A stretch of DNA of 62,583 bases from Candidatus Hungatella pullicola (GCA_019114305.1 DXFU01000075.1:1-62583); one strand, 5' to 3'. Numbered from the stretch's first letter, positions 27,435-36,378 are shown. Numbers and translations are program-made. Notes: generated from the letters alone by a model not told the origin.

Positions 27435-27938
27435 ATGAAAGTAAGAAGAACAGAGGAAAAGGATATTGAGATTATTTTAAACATATATGACAAGGCCAGA
27501 AGGTTTATGGCAGATAATGGCAATGCCTCCCAGTGGGTCAATGGTTATCCGGGAAGAAAAGAGGTAGAACAGGATATGAGCCTGAACCGCAGCTATGTGT
27601 GTGTAGATCAGCAGGACCGTCCTGTTGGAACATTCTGCTTTTTTCAGGGAGAAGACCCTGCTTATAAGGTAATAGAGGGAAGTTGGAAGAATTCAGAACC
27701 TTACGGGGTGGTTCACAGAATTGCCTCTGATGGGAAGGGAAAGGGAATTGCCACCTTTTGTATGAACTGGTGCGAAGCTCAGTGCAGAAATCTCAGAATT
27801 GATACTCACAGAAAGAATATTCCCATGCAGAATTTTTTGAAAGGAAGAGGTTTTCAGTACTGCGGAATTGTCTATATGGCGGATGGAACGGAGAGACTGG
27901 CTTTTCAGAAAGTAAACCACCATAAACAAACACCGTGA
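27435..27938 (+). CDS. GNAT-family acetyltransferase
   Basis: This 167-residue protein has the N-acetyltransferase fold: V-R-R-T-E-E-K-D-I start, and V-H-R-I-A-S-D-G-K-G-K-G-I-A near residue 95 as the acetyl-CoA pyrophosphate loop (Q/R-x-x-G-x-G/A). It then has R-I-D-T-H-R-K-N-I-P-M-Q and F-L-K-G-R-G-F near the C-terminus. Substrate unknown. The start at 27435 follows GAAAGG. Confidence 0.88.
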   Translation: MKVRRTEEKDIEIILNIYDKARRFMADNGNASQWVNGYPGRKEVEQDMSLNRSYVCVDQQDRPVGTFCFFQGEDPAYKVIEGSWKNSEPYGVVHRIASDGKGKGIATFCMNWCEAQCRNLRIDTHRKNIPMQNFLKGRGFQYCGIVYMADGTERLAFQKVNHHKQTP

Positions 27939-27955
27939 TTGGACAGGGGAGAAGT

Positions 27956-28030
27956 ATGACAGAGGCAAAGCTTTTGAGAAAGGCATGTTTCCCAAATCAG
28001 AAGCTGCTGAAACTGGATATAACGGAATAG
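27956..28030 (+). CDS. Possible 24-residue peptide
   Basis: ATG 27956 to TAG 28028-28030. A good binding site (GGGGAG, five bases upstream) makes translation plausible. The peptide starts M-T-E-A-K-L-L-R-K-A-C-F and is slightly basic, with one Cys and no membrane segment. A terminator follows 16 bases later, so it is the last ORF on the acetyltransferase transcript. It could equally be the stub of a lost gene. Confidence 0.35.
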   Translation: MTEAKLLRKACFPNQKLLKLDITE

Positions 28031-28045
28031 GATTCAACTGCAGAT

Positions 28046-28077
28046 GGGCTGTCTGAAAAAAGGACAGCCTGTTTTTT
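28046..28077 (+). terminator. Terminator before the molybdenum cluster
   Basis: GGCTGTC (28047-28053) pairs with GACAGCC (28063-28069), followed by gTTTTTTg. Confidence 0.85.
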
Positions 28078-28108
28078 GTGTGAAAATGGGAAGTGAAGGG
28101 CGATAACA

Positions 28109-28137
28109 TTTACAAACGATGTGCCCTGTGCTAAAAT
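28109..28137 (+). promoter_or_regulatory. Promoter for the molybdenum-cofactor cluster
   Basis: TTTACA at 28109-28114, 17-base spacer, TAAAAT at 28132-28137. Confidence 0.7.
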
Positions 28138-28139
28138 AT

Positions 28140-28163
28140 CGTTAGGTATTTAAAAATATAACG
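28140..28163 (+). promoter_or_regulatory. ModE-like operator overlapping the transcription start
   Basis: CGTTA (28140-28144) and TAACG (28159-28163) are the ends of a 24-base imperfect palindrome with an A/T-rich centre. It starts two bases after the -10 box. The CGTTA...TAACG half-sites and spacing resemble the ModE operator of Escherichia coli. A ModE-type DNA-binding domain is encoded in this cluster (34362-35303), which makes autoregulation by molybdate plausible. Confidence 0.6.
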
Positions 28164-28210
28164 GTGCGAAACAATTGAAAGCGGCGGGTTGCGGAAGGGA
28201 GATTGTTGTT

Positions 28211-29245
28211 ATGAAGCTGATGGCGGTTCAAGATGCGGTGGGCCAGGTGCTTTGCCATGATATTACACAGATTATAAAAGGAGTCACTAAGGATGCGGTG
28301 TTTCGCAAGGGACATATCATTACGGAAGAGGATATTCCTGTTCTGCTGAGCGTGGGAAAGGATCATGTTTACATATGGGAGAAGGAAGAAGGGATGCTCC
28401 ATGAGAATGAGGCGGCTGAAATTTTATGTCAGATCTGTATGAACGATCATATGGAGCGGTCCCAAGTAAAAGAAGGGAAGATTGAACTTTCTGCTGCCTG
28501 TGACGGTTTGTTTAAGATTAACAGGGAAGCTCTCAGAAAAGTAAACAGTCTGGGAGAGATGATGATTGCTGCCCGCCACGGCGATTTTCCTGTAAAAAAG
28601 GGAGATAAGCTGGCGGGAACCAGGATTATTCCATTGGTTATTGAAAAGGAGAAGATGGAGAAGGCAAGACAGGCAGCAGGACCGGAACCTATTTTTAGTC
28701 TTCTTCCCTTTCATCCTAAAAAAGCCGGCGTAGTGACTACGGGAAATGAAGTGTTTTACGGAAGAATTCAGGATACCTTTACCCCTGTGATTGAGGAGAA
28801 GCTGAACGAATATGGCGCAGCAGTGACGGAACATGTGGTGTGGAATGATGACAATGAGAAGATTACGAAAAGTATAATAGAAATGATTGATGGCGGCGTG
28901 GAAATGGTCATCTGCACCGGCGGAATGAGCGTAGATCCTGATGACAAAACCCCTCTGGCTATAAAAAATACCGGGGCAGAAATAGTATCTTATGGAGCTC
29001 CGGTTCTGCCGGGAGCTATGTTTCTTTTGGCTTACTATGAAAAGAACGGAAAAGAGATACCGGTTCTTGGACTGCCAGGCTGTGTGATGTATTCCAAGCG
29101 TACAATTTTTGATTTGGTGCTTCCAAGAATTATGGCGGATGATCCTGTTACGGCGGGGGAACTGGCCGGTTTGGGGGAGGGAGGTCTCTGTCTTAACTGT
29201 CCTTTGTGTACTTTCCCCAACTGCGGATTTGGAAAAGGAGTATAG
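28211..29245 (+). CDS. MoeA-like molybdopterin-binding protein
   Basis: This 344-residue protein has a MoCF_biosynth (MoeA/MogA-type) molybdopterin-binding domain at about residues 165-320: T-G-N-E-V near 182 and [12 protein letters not shown] near 236. The first 160 residues differ from the usual MoeA N-terminal domains. The C-terminus ends in a short Cys cluster ([12 protein letters not shown]). It probably acts in metal insertion or cofactor handling, as COG0303 relatives do. The start is set at ATG 28211, after GGGAG; a weaker in-frame start exists at 28175. First gene of the cluster. Confidence 0.82.
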   Translation: MKLMAVQDAVGQVLCHDITQIIKGVTKDAVFRKGHIITEEDIPVLLSVGKDHVYIWEKEEGMLHENEAAEILCQICMNDHMERSQVKEGKIELSAACDGLFKINREALRKVNSLGEMMIAARHGDFPVKKGDKLAGTRIIPLVIEKEKMEKARQAAGPEPIFSLLPFHPKKAGVVTTGNEVFYGRIQDTFTPVIEEKLNEYGAAVTEHVVWNDDNEKITKSIIEMIDGGVEMVICTGGMSVDPDDKTPLAIKNTGAEIVSYGAPVLPGAMFLLAYYEKNGKEIPVLGLPGCVMYSKRTIFDLVLPRIMADDPVTAGELAGLGEGGLCLNCPLCTFPNCGFGKGV

Positions 29246-29247
29246 CC

Positions 29248-29742
29248 ATGGAATTTACTCACTTTGATGAAAACGGAAACGCCCGCATGGTAGATGTGGG
29301 ACAGAAAGAGGATACCAGAAGAGAGGCACTGGCTGTTGGCAGTATTTTTATGAGCCGGGAGTGTTTTGAAAAAGTAGCGGAAGGAAGCATGAAAAAAGGA
29401 GATGTTCTTGGAGTTGCCAGAGTAGCGGGAATCATGGGAGCAAAGCAGACCTCACAGTTGATCCCCCTCTGCCATCTTCTGGGGCTGACAAAATTGGAGA
29501 TAGATTTTAAGCTGATTCCGGAAAAGCAGGAGATTCAGGCTTCCTGTGTGGCCAGAACCGTGGGAAAGACAGGAGTTGAAATGGAAGCTCTTACGGGAGT
29601 GACGGTGGCTCTTCTTACCATCTACGATATGTGCAAGGCTGTTGACAAAAGAATGGAAATCGGAAAGATATGTTTGGTGGAGAAATCGGGCGGAAAAAGC
29701 GGCCATTTTGTTAATCCAGGCAGGGAGGCGGTGAAAGAGTGA
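29248..29742 (+). CDS. moaC: Cyclic pyranopterin monophosphate synthase
   Basis: A 164-residue MoaC that works with MoaA to convert GTP to cyclic pyranopterin monophosphate, the first intermediate of molybdopterin synthesis. Conserved blocks: M-V-D-V at residues 13-16, [25 protein letters not shown] and D-M-C-K-A-V-D-K. The start at 29248 follows AAAAGGAG, two bases after the preceding stop. It overlaps moaA by four bases (GTGA). Confidence 0.96.
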   Translation: MEFTHFDENGNARMVDVGQKEDTRREALAVGSIFMSRECFEKVAEGSMKKGDVLGVARVAGIMGAKQTSQLIPLCHLLGLTKLEIDFKLIPEKQEIQASCVARTVGKTGVEMEALTGVTVALLTIYDMCKAVDKRMEIGKICLVEKSGGKSGHFVNPGREAVKE

Positions 29743-30704
29743 AGGACTCCTGCGGAAGAACCATTGAATATATGAGAATTTCCATCACAGACAGGTGTAA
29801 TTTAAGGTGTCAGTACTGTATGCCCGATGGAACGGATAAGGTTTCCATGAAAGACATTCTTACCTATGAGGAGATCCTTTCCTTGACCCGATGTGCCGCT
29901 CAATTGGGAATTCGTTGGATTAAGATAACGGGAGGGGAACCGCTGGTGAGAAAGAACTGCGTTTTTCTTATCCGGGAGCTGAAAAAAATTCCGGGAATTG
30001 AGAAAGTAACTCTTACTACCAATGGAATTCTTCTTCCCCAGTATGGAAGGGAATTGTGGAAGGCGGGACTTGACGGAGTAAATATCAGCCTGGATACAAT
30101 GGATCGGGAGGATTACATACAGCTGACAGGCTTTGACGGTCTGGTACAGGTTTTGGAAGGGCTGGAGATGATGAAGAGTCTGGTTCCTGTGAAGATTAAC
30201 TGTGTATCTATAAAAGAACGTGTGGAGAAACAGTGGAAGAACCTGGTGGACTTGTGCAGGACAAGCCAGGTTGACGTACGTTTCATTGAACTGATGCCTA
30301 TTGGCTTGGGACGGCAGTTTCCGTCTATGGATAACCAGGAGATATTGGAACAGATAAAGAGGGAATACCCCCAGTTAAAACCAGATGAGAGACGTCATGG
30401 AAACGGGCCCGCTGTGTATTATCATTGTCATGAGTGGCCTGGAAGCGTGGGATTTATCAGTGCGGTTCACAAAAAATTTTGTTCCGGATGCAACCGGATC
30501 CGTCTGACGGCCAGAGGCAGACTGAAAACCTGTCTGTGTTATGATCAGGGGGTGGATTTGCTTTCCATGATCCGCCGGGGGGCAGAAGATGAAGAGATCA
30601 GGAAAGCCATGGAAAAGGCGGTTTGGGAGAAGCCGGCGGCCCACTGCTTTGACAGACCTGAGGAAATTACAGAAGAGGACATGATGTCGGGAATAGGAGG
30701 ATAA
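29739..30704 (+). CDS. moaA: GTP 3',8-cyclase (radical SAM)
   Basis: This 321-residue radical SAM enzyme has the N-terminal cluster motif C20-x3-C24-x2-C27 and a C-terminal second cluster, C248-x2-C251 with C265, as in all MoaA proteins. The G-G-E-P motif is near residue 66. The usual C-terminal double glycine tail is present (I-G-G). The start is GTG 29739 within the GTGA overlap with moaC, so translation is coupled. It catalyses the first step of molybdopterin synthesis from GTP. Confidence 0.96.
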   Translation: MKDSCGRTIEYMRISITDRCNLRCQYCMPDGTDKVSMKDILTYEEILSLTRCAAQLGIRWIKITGGEPLVRKNCVFLIRELKKIPGIEKVTLTTNGILLPQYGRELWKAGLDGVNISLDTMDREDYIQLTGFDGLVQVLEGLEMMKSLVPVKINCVSIKERVEKQWKNLVDLCRTSQVDVRFIELMPIGLGRQFPSMDNQEILEQIKREYPQLKPDERRHGNGPAVYYHCHEWPGSVGFISAVHKKFCSGCNRIRLTARGRLKTCLCYDQGVDLLSMIRRGAEDEEIRKAMEKAVWEKPAAHCFDRPEEITEEDMMSGIGG

Positions 30705-30705
30705 C

Positions 30706-31644
30706 ATGGGAATTGTGAAGGCTGTCTGCATCAGCGAAAAGAGAGGGACAGGCAAGAAGCCTGTTGCTCAGGGGATTTTTGTGGAGAATTACGGAATAGA
30801 AGGAGATGCCCATGCAGGGGACTGGCATCGTCAGGTAAGCCTTCTGTCCTGGAATAAGATAGAGGAATTTAATGAGAAAGGCGCGTCGGTTTCAGACGGG
30901 GATTTTGGAGAGAATCTGATAGTGGAAGGCATTGATTTCAGGAGTCTTCCTGTTGGAAGCAGACTTCTCTGCGGGGATGTTATTCTGGAAATGACTCAGA
31001 TTGGAAAGGAATGTCACAGTCACTGCGCTATTTATCACCAGGTAGGAGACTGTATTATGCCCAGGGAAGGAGTATTTGCCAAGGTGATTCAGGGAGGAAG
31101 AATTTCTCCAGGGGATGAGATGAACATGGTTTTGCCGGATCCAAAGAGAAAGTTTCAGGCGGCGGTGATTGTGTTAAGCGATAAGGGAAGCCGGGGAGAG
31201 AGAAAAGATGAAAGCGGCCCTGCGGCTGCAGAAAAGCTGGTTCAGGCCGGATATGAGGTGGTGGAAAGCCTTCTGATTCCAGATGAACCGGAGATTTTGA
31301 AACAGAATCTGATTCGTCTGGCCGACAGCCGGCAGGTGGATTTAATCCTGACTTCAGGAGGGACAGGATTTTCCTTGAGAGACCAGACTCCGGAAGCTAC
31401 TATGGCTGTAGCGGACCGGAACGCGCCGGGAATTGCCGAGGCAATCAGGTCCGGTTCCATGGCGGTGACGAAAAGGGCAATGCTTAGCAGAGGGGTCAGT
31501 GTAATCCGGAAGAAAACTTTAATCATCAATCTCCCCGGAAGTCCAAAAGCGGTGAGAGAAAGTCTGGATCTTGTCCTCTCTCAGCTGGATCACGGACTGA
31601 GTATTTTAAGGGGAAGCGCCGGAGAGTGCGGCAGCAGCCAGTAA
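30706..31644 (+). CDS. MOSC domain - MogA molybdopterin adenylyltransferase fusion
   Basis: This 312-residue protein joins two modules. Residues 1-145 are a MOSC domain (G-I-E-G-D-A-H-A-G near 29 and D-F-G-E-N-L near 65) with Cys and His residues around C-H-S-H-C, typical for sulfur or molybdopterin handling. Residues 150-305 are a MogA/MoaB domain, with V-L-S-D-K-G-S, T-S-G-G-T-G-F near 220, and N-L-P-G-S-P-K-A near 277, that adenylates molybdopterin. The fusion suggests hand-over between activation and a later sulfur or transfer step. The start at 30706 follows TAGGAGG. Confidence 0.93.
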   Translation: MGIVKAVCISEKRGTGKKPVAQGIFVENYGIEGDAHAGDWHRQVSLLSWNKIEEFNEKGASVSDGDFGENLIVEGIDFRSLPVGSRLLCGDVILEMTQIGKECHSHCAIYHQVGDCIMPREGVFAKVIQGGRISPGDEMNMVLPDPKRKFQAAVIVLSDKGSRGERKDESGPAAAEKLVQAGYEVVESLLIPDEPEILKQNLIRLADSRQVDLILTSGGTGFSLRDQTPEATMAVADRNAPGIAEAIRSGSMAVTKRAMLSRGVSVIRKKTLIINLPGSPKAVRESLDLVLSQLDHGLSILRGSAGECGSSQ

Positions 31645-31656
31645 AATGAAAAGCCT

Positions 31657-31683
31657 TATCTGAATGTTCAGATATGCTATAAA
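31657..31683 (+). promoter_or_regulatory. Inverted repeat and possible internal promoter upstream of modA
   Basis: TATCTGAA-tg-TTCAGATA is an 8 bp inverted repeat at 31657-31674. It lies in the spacer of a weak promoter-like pair, TTATCT (31656-31661) and TATAAA (31678-31683), 38 bases before modA. It may be an operator for an extra modABC promoter or a small RNA hairpin that stops or stabilises the message. Confidence 0.4.
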
Positions 31684-31720
31684 CAGTTATCAGTAAACAG
31701 GAAGAAAAGGAGAAGAGAGA

Positions 31721-32605
31721 ATGAAAAAAAGAGCGTGGATTATGGCAGGAATGTTAATGGCAGGACTTTTAACCGGCTGCAGCGGCGGCGGGACTGAGAC
31801 TACAGAGGCAGATGCTACAGCTGCCGTTACGGCCGAGAGTACTGGAGAGACGGAAACAGAGGCTCAAGAAGGGGAAAATACAGAGACGGAATCAGAAGCA
31901 GCAGATCAGGAGCCGGTTACCATTCTGGCTGCCGCTGCTGCCAGTCTGGAATATTCTTTTTCAGAACAGCTGATTCCCATGTTCCAGGAACAGTATCCAT
32001 GGATTACAGTGGAAGGAACTTATGACAGTTCAGGAAAGCTGCAGACCCAGATTGAGGAAGGATTGGATGCGGATATTTTCATGTCAGCTGCAACCAAACA
32101 GATGGATGCGTTAAATGAAGAAGGGCTGGTTGTGGAGGAGACGGTTACCGATCTTCTGGAAAACAAAATTGTTTTAATCGTTCCCGCTGGTTCTGAGGGG
32201 ACAATTACCTCTTTTGAGGAAATTGGAAACGCGTCTGCCATCGCTTTGGGAGATCCGGCCAGCGTGCCGGTAGGCCAGTATTCTCAGGAATCACTTACCA
32301 ACTTGGGCATATGGGATCAGATTCAGGACAAGGTAAGTTTTGGAACCAATGTAACAGAGGTGCTGAACTGGGTCGCAGAAGGAAGCGCTGACGCGGGAAT
32401 TGTATATTCTACAGACGCTGCAACCACCGACCGGGTAACAGTAGTGGCAGAAGCCCCGGAAGGAAGCCTGGCAGAGCCGGTTATTTATCCGGTGGCCGTA
32501 GTAAGCGCTTCCACAAAGCAGGAAGCGGCCAATCTGTTCCTTGAATTTTTAAAGAGTGATGAGGCTTTGGCGGTATTTGAATCCTATGGATTTGCTGCCA
32601 GATAA
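31721..32605 (+). CDS. modA: Molybdate ABC transporter substrate-binding lipoprotein
   Basis: This 294-residue exported protein has a signal peptide ending L-L-T-G-C (lipid anchor) and a Thr/Glu-rich linker to about residue 65. A periplasmic-binding type II fold follows: A-A-A-A-S-L-E-Y-S, D-I-F-M-S-A-A-T-K near residue 120 and G-D-P-A-S-V-P-V-G-Q-Y near 177, all typical of ModA. It captures molybdate (or tungstate) outside the cell and delivers it to ModB. It is the first gene of modABC. Confidence 0.94.
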   Translation: MKKRAWIMAGMLMAGLLTGCSGGGTETTEADATAAVTAESTGETETEAQEGENTETESEAADQEPVTILAAAAASLEYSFSEQLIPMFQEQYPWITVEGTYDSSGKLQTQIEEGLDADIFMSAATKQMDALNEEGLVVEETVTDLLENKIVLIVPAGSEGTITSFEEIGNASAIALGDPASVPVGQYSQESLTNLGIWDQIQDKVSFGTNVTEVLNWVAEGSADAGIVYSTDAATTDRVTVVAEAPEGSLAEPVIYPVAVVSASTKQEAANLFLEFLKSDEALAVFESYGFAAR

Positions 32606-32632
32606 AAAGATAATGAGAAATGGAGGATTAAT

Positions 32633-33307
32633 ATGGACTGGTCACCGGTATGGATATCCATTAAGACAGCCTCCTTGTCTATTGTTATTACATTTTTTCT
32701 TGGAATACTGGCAGCCTGGGGAATTGTTTCCTGTAAGAGCCAGAAGGCAAAGATGGTCTGGGATGGAATCCTTACCATGCCTCTGGTTTTGCCTCCAACG
32801 GTGGCCGGTTTCTTTCTCCTCTATATTTTTGGGGTGAAACGCCCCTTGGGGAGTCTGTTTCTTAATGTGTTCGGCATTAAAATTGCTTTTTCCTGGGGAG
32901 CAACTGTTTTAGCGGCAGCAGTAATTTCCTTTCCCTTGATGTACCGCTCTGCCAGAGGTGCCTTTGAACAGGTGGATGAAAATTTGGTGGCTGCTGCCAG
33001 AACTTTGGGAATGAGTGAGTGGCAGATCTTTTCCAGAGTTTTATTTGCCAACGCCATGCCGGGAATTGTATCAGGAGGTGTTCTTGCTTTTGCCAGAGGG
33101 CTGGGAGAATTTGGAGCCACTGCCATGATAGCGGGGAATATTGCCGGAAAAACCAGGACTCTTCCTTTGGCAGTATATTCAGAGGTGGCGGCAGGCAACA
33201 TGGAAAAGGCTTACGGTTACGTGGCGGTGATTGTGGCCATTGCCTTCTGCGCCGTTCTGCTTATGAACTGGGTAGGAGCCAAAGATGAAAGGAAACGGAA
33301 ACGGTAA
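32633..33307 (+). CDS. modB: Molybdate ABC transporter permease
   Basis: A 224-residue permease with five to six membrane segments and the BPD_transp_1 EAA loop (A-A-R-T-L-G-M-S-E-W-Q-I-F near residue 122). L-G-E-F-G-A-T near residue 157 is a ModB hallmark. The start at 32633 follows TGGAGG. Forms the channel with ModA and ModC. Confidence 0.95.
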   Translation: MDWSPVWISIKTASLSIVITFFLGILAAWGIVSCKSQKAKMVWDGILTMPLVLPPTVAGFFLLYIFGVKRPLGSLFLNVFGIKIAFSWGATVLAAAVISFPLMYRSARGAFEQVDENLVAAARTLGMSEWQIFSRVLFANAMPGIVSGGVLAFARGLGEFGATAMIAGNIAGKTRTLPLAVYSEVAAGNMEKAYGYVAVIVAIAFCAVLLMNWVGAKDERKRKR

Positions 33308-33318
33308 GGAGGAAAGCC

Positions 33319-34365
33319 ATGCTGCAGGCGGAAATAAAAAAGAAGCTGAGAGAATTTACGCTGGATCTGTCCTTTCAGGCCGGAAACGGATGTCTGGGAA
33401 TCCTTGGGCCGTCAGGATGCGGAAAGAGTATGACTTTAAAGTCAATAGCCGGGATTGTGACACCGGATGAAGGAAATATCCTTTTGAACGGAAAGATTCT
33501 TTTTGATTCGGAAAAAAAGATAAATCAAAAACCTCAGAAGCGGAAAGTTGGGTATCTGTTTCAAAATTATGCTCTGTTTCCCAATATGACAGTGGAGCAG
33601 AATGTTATGGCAGGACTGGGAAAAAGAGACAGGAACAGTAAGAAGAAAACAGCAGCTATGATCAAGCGTTTTCGGCTGGAAGGGTTGGAGAAGCGTTATC
33701 CAGGACAATTGTCAGGAGGACAGCAGCAGAGAGCGGCTCTGGCCAGAATTCTAGCCTATGAGCCGGATGTGATCCTTCTGGATGAGCCGTTTTCCGCTAT
33801 GGATGCCCATTTAAAAGAAGGACTGAAGCTGGAACTGGAACAGGTGCTTAAGGAGTACGAAGGAACAGCGGTTCTTGTGACCCATGACAGGGATGAGGCC
33901 TATCAGCTGTGTGACCATCTGATGCTTTTGGACAGTGGGAAAGTTATGATACAGGGGGAGACAAGAGATCTGTTCGCCCATCCAGTTACATGCCATAGTG
34001 CCAGACTGACTGGCTGTAAAAATATATCCAGGGCGGTAAAAACTGGTGATCACCAGGTAAAAGCTTTGGACTGGGGGGTGGAGCTTACTGCGGCGGCCAA
34101 GGTGGAGGACAGGATTACCGCAGTGGGTGTCCGCGCTCATGATTTTCAGCCTGTGTGGGAGGCGGAAGAAGGAATTGAGAATTTAATTCCCGTACAGGAA
34201 CCAATCATTACAGAAATGCCTTTTGAATGGTATATTACTTTAAAAAATGGCTTGTGGTGGAAAACATCAAAATCCATTCATCATCACAGTCCGGCCAATG
34301 TCATACCTCCATGGCTGTATGTTCCGCCGGAAGCTGTGCTTTTGCTGGAAGGAGAATTGGAATGA
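33319..34365 (+). CDS. modC: Molybdate ABC transporter ATP-binding protein
   Basis: This 348-residue ATPase has Walker A G-P-S-G-C-G-K-S near residue 34, the signature L-S-G-G-Q-Q-Q-R near 132, and Walker B V-I-L-L-D-E-P near 152 with the switch His at T-H-D-R-D-E-A. The C-terminal 100 residues correspond to a TOBE/molybdate-binding region but look degenerate. The start at 33319 follows AAGGAGG. It overlaps the next gene by four bases (ATGA). Confidence 0.94.
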   Translation: MLQAEIKKKLREFTLDLSFQAGNGCLGILGPSGCGKSMTLKSIAGIVTPDEGNILLNGKILFDSEKKINQKPQKRKVGYLFQNYALFPNMTVEQNVMAGLGKRDRNSKKKTAAMIKRFRLEGLEKRYPGQLSGGQQQRAALARILAYEPDVILLDEPFSAMDAHLKEGLKLELEQVLKEYEGTAVLVTHDRDEAYQLCDHLMLLDSGKVMIQGETRDLFAHPVTCHSARLTGCKNISRAVKTGDHQVKALDWGVELTAAAKVEDRITAVGVRAHDFQPVWEAEEGIENLIPVQEPIITEMPFEWYITLKNGLWWKTSKSIHHHSPANVIPPWLYVPPEAVLLLEGELE

Positions 34366-35303
34366 GAACTGGCGCAGTGGTGCTGGCTGCGGGACATAAA
34401 AGCAGTCAAAATATGTTTCAGCCTATGCTGAAGGTGGGAGATACCACAGCAATCAAGAGGATTCTTATTACCTTAAAGCAGGCTGAGGCAGATCCTATTG
34501 TAGTGATTACAGGTCAGGATGGGGATGCTGTGGAAAAACATATTTCCAAAATGCGGGTAATCTGCCTGAGAAATGAAAATTATGAGACAACCCAGATGTT
34601 TGACAGTATATGCATGGGATTAAATTATATGGAAGATTTGTGCGACCGGGTGCTGATTCTTCCTGTGAAAGTTCCTATGCTGTTAAAAGAGACAATCAGC
34701 TGTCTGATGCAGTCCAGGCGGCCTGCAGCCTGTCCTGTGTATGGGAATAGGAGAGGCCATCCAGTTCTTCTTTCCAGGGAGCTGATACCAGAAGTTTTGG
34801 AATACTCAGGACCTTATGGACTGAGAAGCTTTTTGCGGGATCCCAGGATCAGTCCCATGGTGGAGGAAATTCCTGTGGAGGATGAAGGGATTATTCTGGA
34901 AATAGAGTCCGATGAGGACTGTAAAAGAGCATTAGGAGCGGTAGGAAAAAGAAGAATTCCCTTATACGGAAAGAGCAACGTATACCTGGGAAGAGAGGAA
35001 AAGTTTTTTGGTCCCGGTATAGCTCAGCTTCTTCAGCTGGTTGACCATACCGGTTCTCTTCAGACAGCCTGCAGTCAAATGCATATGTCTTATTCCAAAG
35101 GCTGGAAGATTATAAAGACCGCGGAAAAACAACTGGGATATCCTGTGGTCTATGCTCAGTCAGGAGGCGCTACGGGAGGGTTTACTCAGCTGACTCCCAA
35201 AGGACGGGATTTTCTGAATCGTTTTCTGAAAATGGAGGAAGAGGTGGAGATGGAGACCAAAAGACTGTTTGAGAAATACTTCGGGGAGGCGCTGGGATTA
35301 TGA
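34362..35303 (+). CDS. MobA/MocA-like nucleotidyltransferase fused to a ModE-type DNA-binding domain
   Basis: A 313-residue two-module protein. Residues 1-195 are an NTP-transferase domain of the MobA/MocA type (V-V-L-A-A-G start, P-M-L-K-V-G, V-V-I-T-G), which in relatives attaches CMP or GMP to molybdopterin; the first loop is degenerate (H-K-S-S-Q-N). Residues 205-310 are a ModE N-terminal-type winged helix (F-F-G-P-G-I-A-Q-L-L, T-G-S-L-Q-T-A, M-S-Y-S-K-G-W-K-I-I) that binds DNA. Only the DNA-binding part of ModE is present, without the molybdate-binding MOP repeats. ATG 34362 overlaps modC; xdhC overlaps the end. Confidence 0.88.
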   Translation: MRTGAVVLAAGHKSSQNMFQPMLKVGDTTAIKRILITLKQAEADPIVVITGQDGDAVEKHISKMRVICLRNENYETTQMFDSICMGLNYMEDLCDRVLILPVKVPMLLKETISCLMQSRRPAACPVYGNRRGHPVLLSRELIPEVLEYSGPYGLRSFLRDPRISPMVEEIPVEDEGIILEIESDEDCKRALGAVGKRRIPLYGKSNVYLGREEKFFGPGIAQLLQLVDHTGSLQTACSQMHMSYSKGWKIIKTAEKQLGYPVVYAQSGGATGGFTQLTPKGRDFLNRFLKMEEEVEMETKRLFEKYFGEALGL

Positions 35304-36364
35304 GCATACTGTTGGAAGAGGCAGGAAAGGCAGTGAGACAGGGAGAAAAAGCAGTTTTGGTTACGATTGTTTCTGCCCACGGTTCGGTGCCGAGAGGTGC
35401 CGGAGCCCAGATGCTGGTGAGGTCTGACGGGACGTGTATGGGGACCATCGGAGGCGGGGCGGTAGAATACCGCGCCGGTCTGGAAGCCATGAATGCAATG
35501 AGGGAGGAGAGATCCTTTTTAAAAAGCTATGATTTGAGCAGCGGCCGGGCGGCAGAATTGGGAATGGTCTGCGGCGGAGGCGTACAGATATACTTTCAGT
35601 ATATATCTCCCGGCAATGAAATATTTCTCTGGCTTTGTATTCAGGCGGAAACAGCATTTCAGAAGGGAGAGGACTGCTGGCTGATTCTTGATTTCACTCA
35701 GGAGGATGACTGGACTGCGGGAATTTGCCGACAATCCGGAAATGGAGAGAACCAGGACAGAACCTGGAGGATTCAGTGGCCTTTTGAGAAGAGGGAGCAG
35801 CGTGAGATGGAAGTTCCATCCCTTTCCAAAGCAGAGGCCGTAACGGTTGAAGGCAGAAACTATTTTTTTCAGCCGCTGGTTCGCTCCGGAAGAGTGTATA
35901 TTTTTGGAGGAGGACATGTGGCCAGAGAGCTGGTTCCTGTTCTTGCCAGGGTGGAATTTTCCTGTGTGGTGTTTGATGACAGAGAAGAATTTTCCAGGCC
36001 GGAACAGTTTCCTCAGGCAGTAGAAACTATAACCGGAGATTTTCAGGACATTTTTAAAACTGTTTCCATACGGGAGCAGGATTATGTAATTATTATGACC
36101 AGAGGCCATGAATTTGACTATGAGGTGCAGCGTCAGGCACTGGAGACGCCTGCTCATTATATCGGCGTAATGGGAAGCAGAGCAAAGCTTGCAAGACAGG
36201 AGGAGAGACTGAGAACTCTTGGATTCAGCAGCCAGGATATGGCTCGTTTCTCTGCTCCCATTGGCGTTCCGATTTCTGCTCAGACTCCGGCTGAAATTGC
36301 TGTAAGCATAGGGGCTCAGCTGATTATGGTAAGGGCTAAAAGAGAGGGAAGAGAAAAGAAATAA
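35300..36364 (+). CDS. XdhC/CoxI-family protein
   Basis: This 354-residue protein has an N-terminal XdhC/CoxI domain (A-H-G-S-V-P-R-G-A-G-A near residue 26 and G-T-I-G-G-G-A-V-E near 49) and a C-terminal Rossmann domain with G-G-G-H-V-A-R-E near residue 200 and Y-I-G-V-M-G-S-R. XdhC binds molybdenum cofactor, promotes its sulfuration and inserts it into xanthine-dehydrogenase-type enzymes. Its presence suggests the cofactor here is the cytosine dinucleotide form for a hydroxylase encoded elsewhere. Starts in the ATGA overlap and ends the cluster. Confidence 0.93.
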   Translation: MSILLEEAGKAVRQGEKAVLVTIVSAHGSVPRGAGAQMLVRSDGTCMGTIGGGAVEYRAGLEAMNAMREERSFLKSYDLSSGRAAELGMVCGGGVQIYFQYISPGNEIFLWLCIQAETAFQKGEDCWLILDFTQEDDWTAGICRQSGNGENQDRTWRIQWPFEKREQREMEVPSLSKAEAVTVEGRNYFFQPLVRSGRVYIFGGGHVARELVPVLARVEFSCVVFDDREEFSRPEQFPQAVETITGDFQDIFKTVSIREQDYVIIMTRGHEFDYEVQRQALETPAHYIGVMGSRAKLARQEERLRTLGFSSQDMARFSAPIGVPISAQTPAEIAVSIGAQLIMVRAKREGREKK

Positions 36365-36378
36365 ATTTTCTTTTGACA

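Noticed and set aside
28138-28210. Possible molybdenum-cofactor riboswitch upstream of the Mo cluster
   Set aside because: The leader is too short and lacks the conserved Moco core; the palindrome fits a protein operator better.
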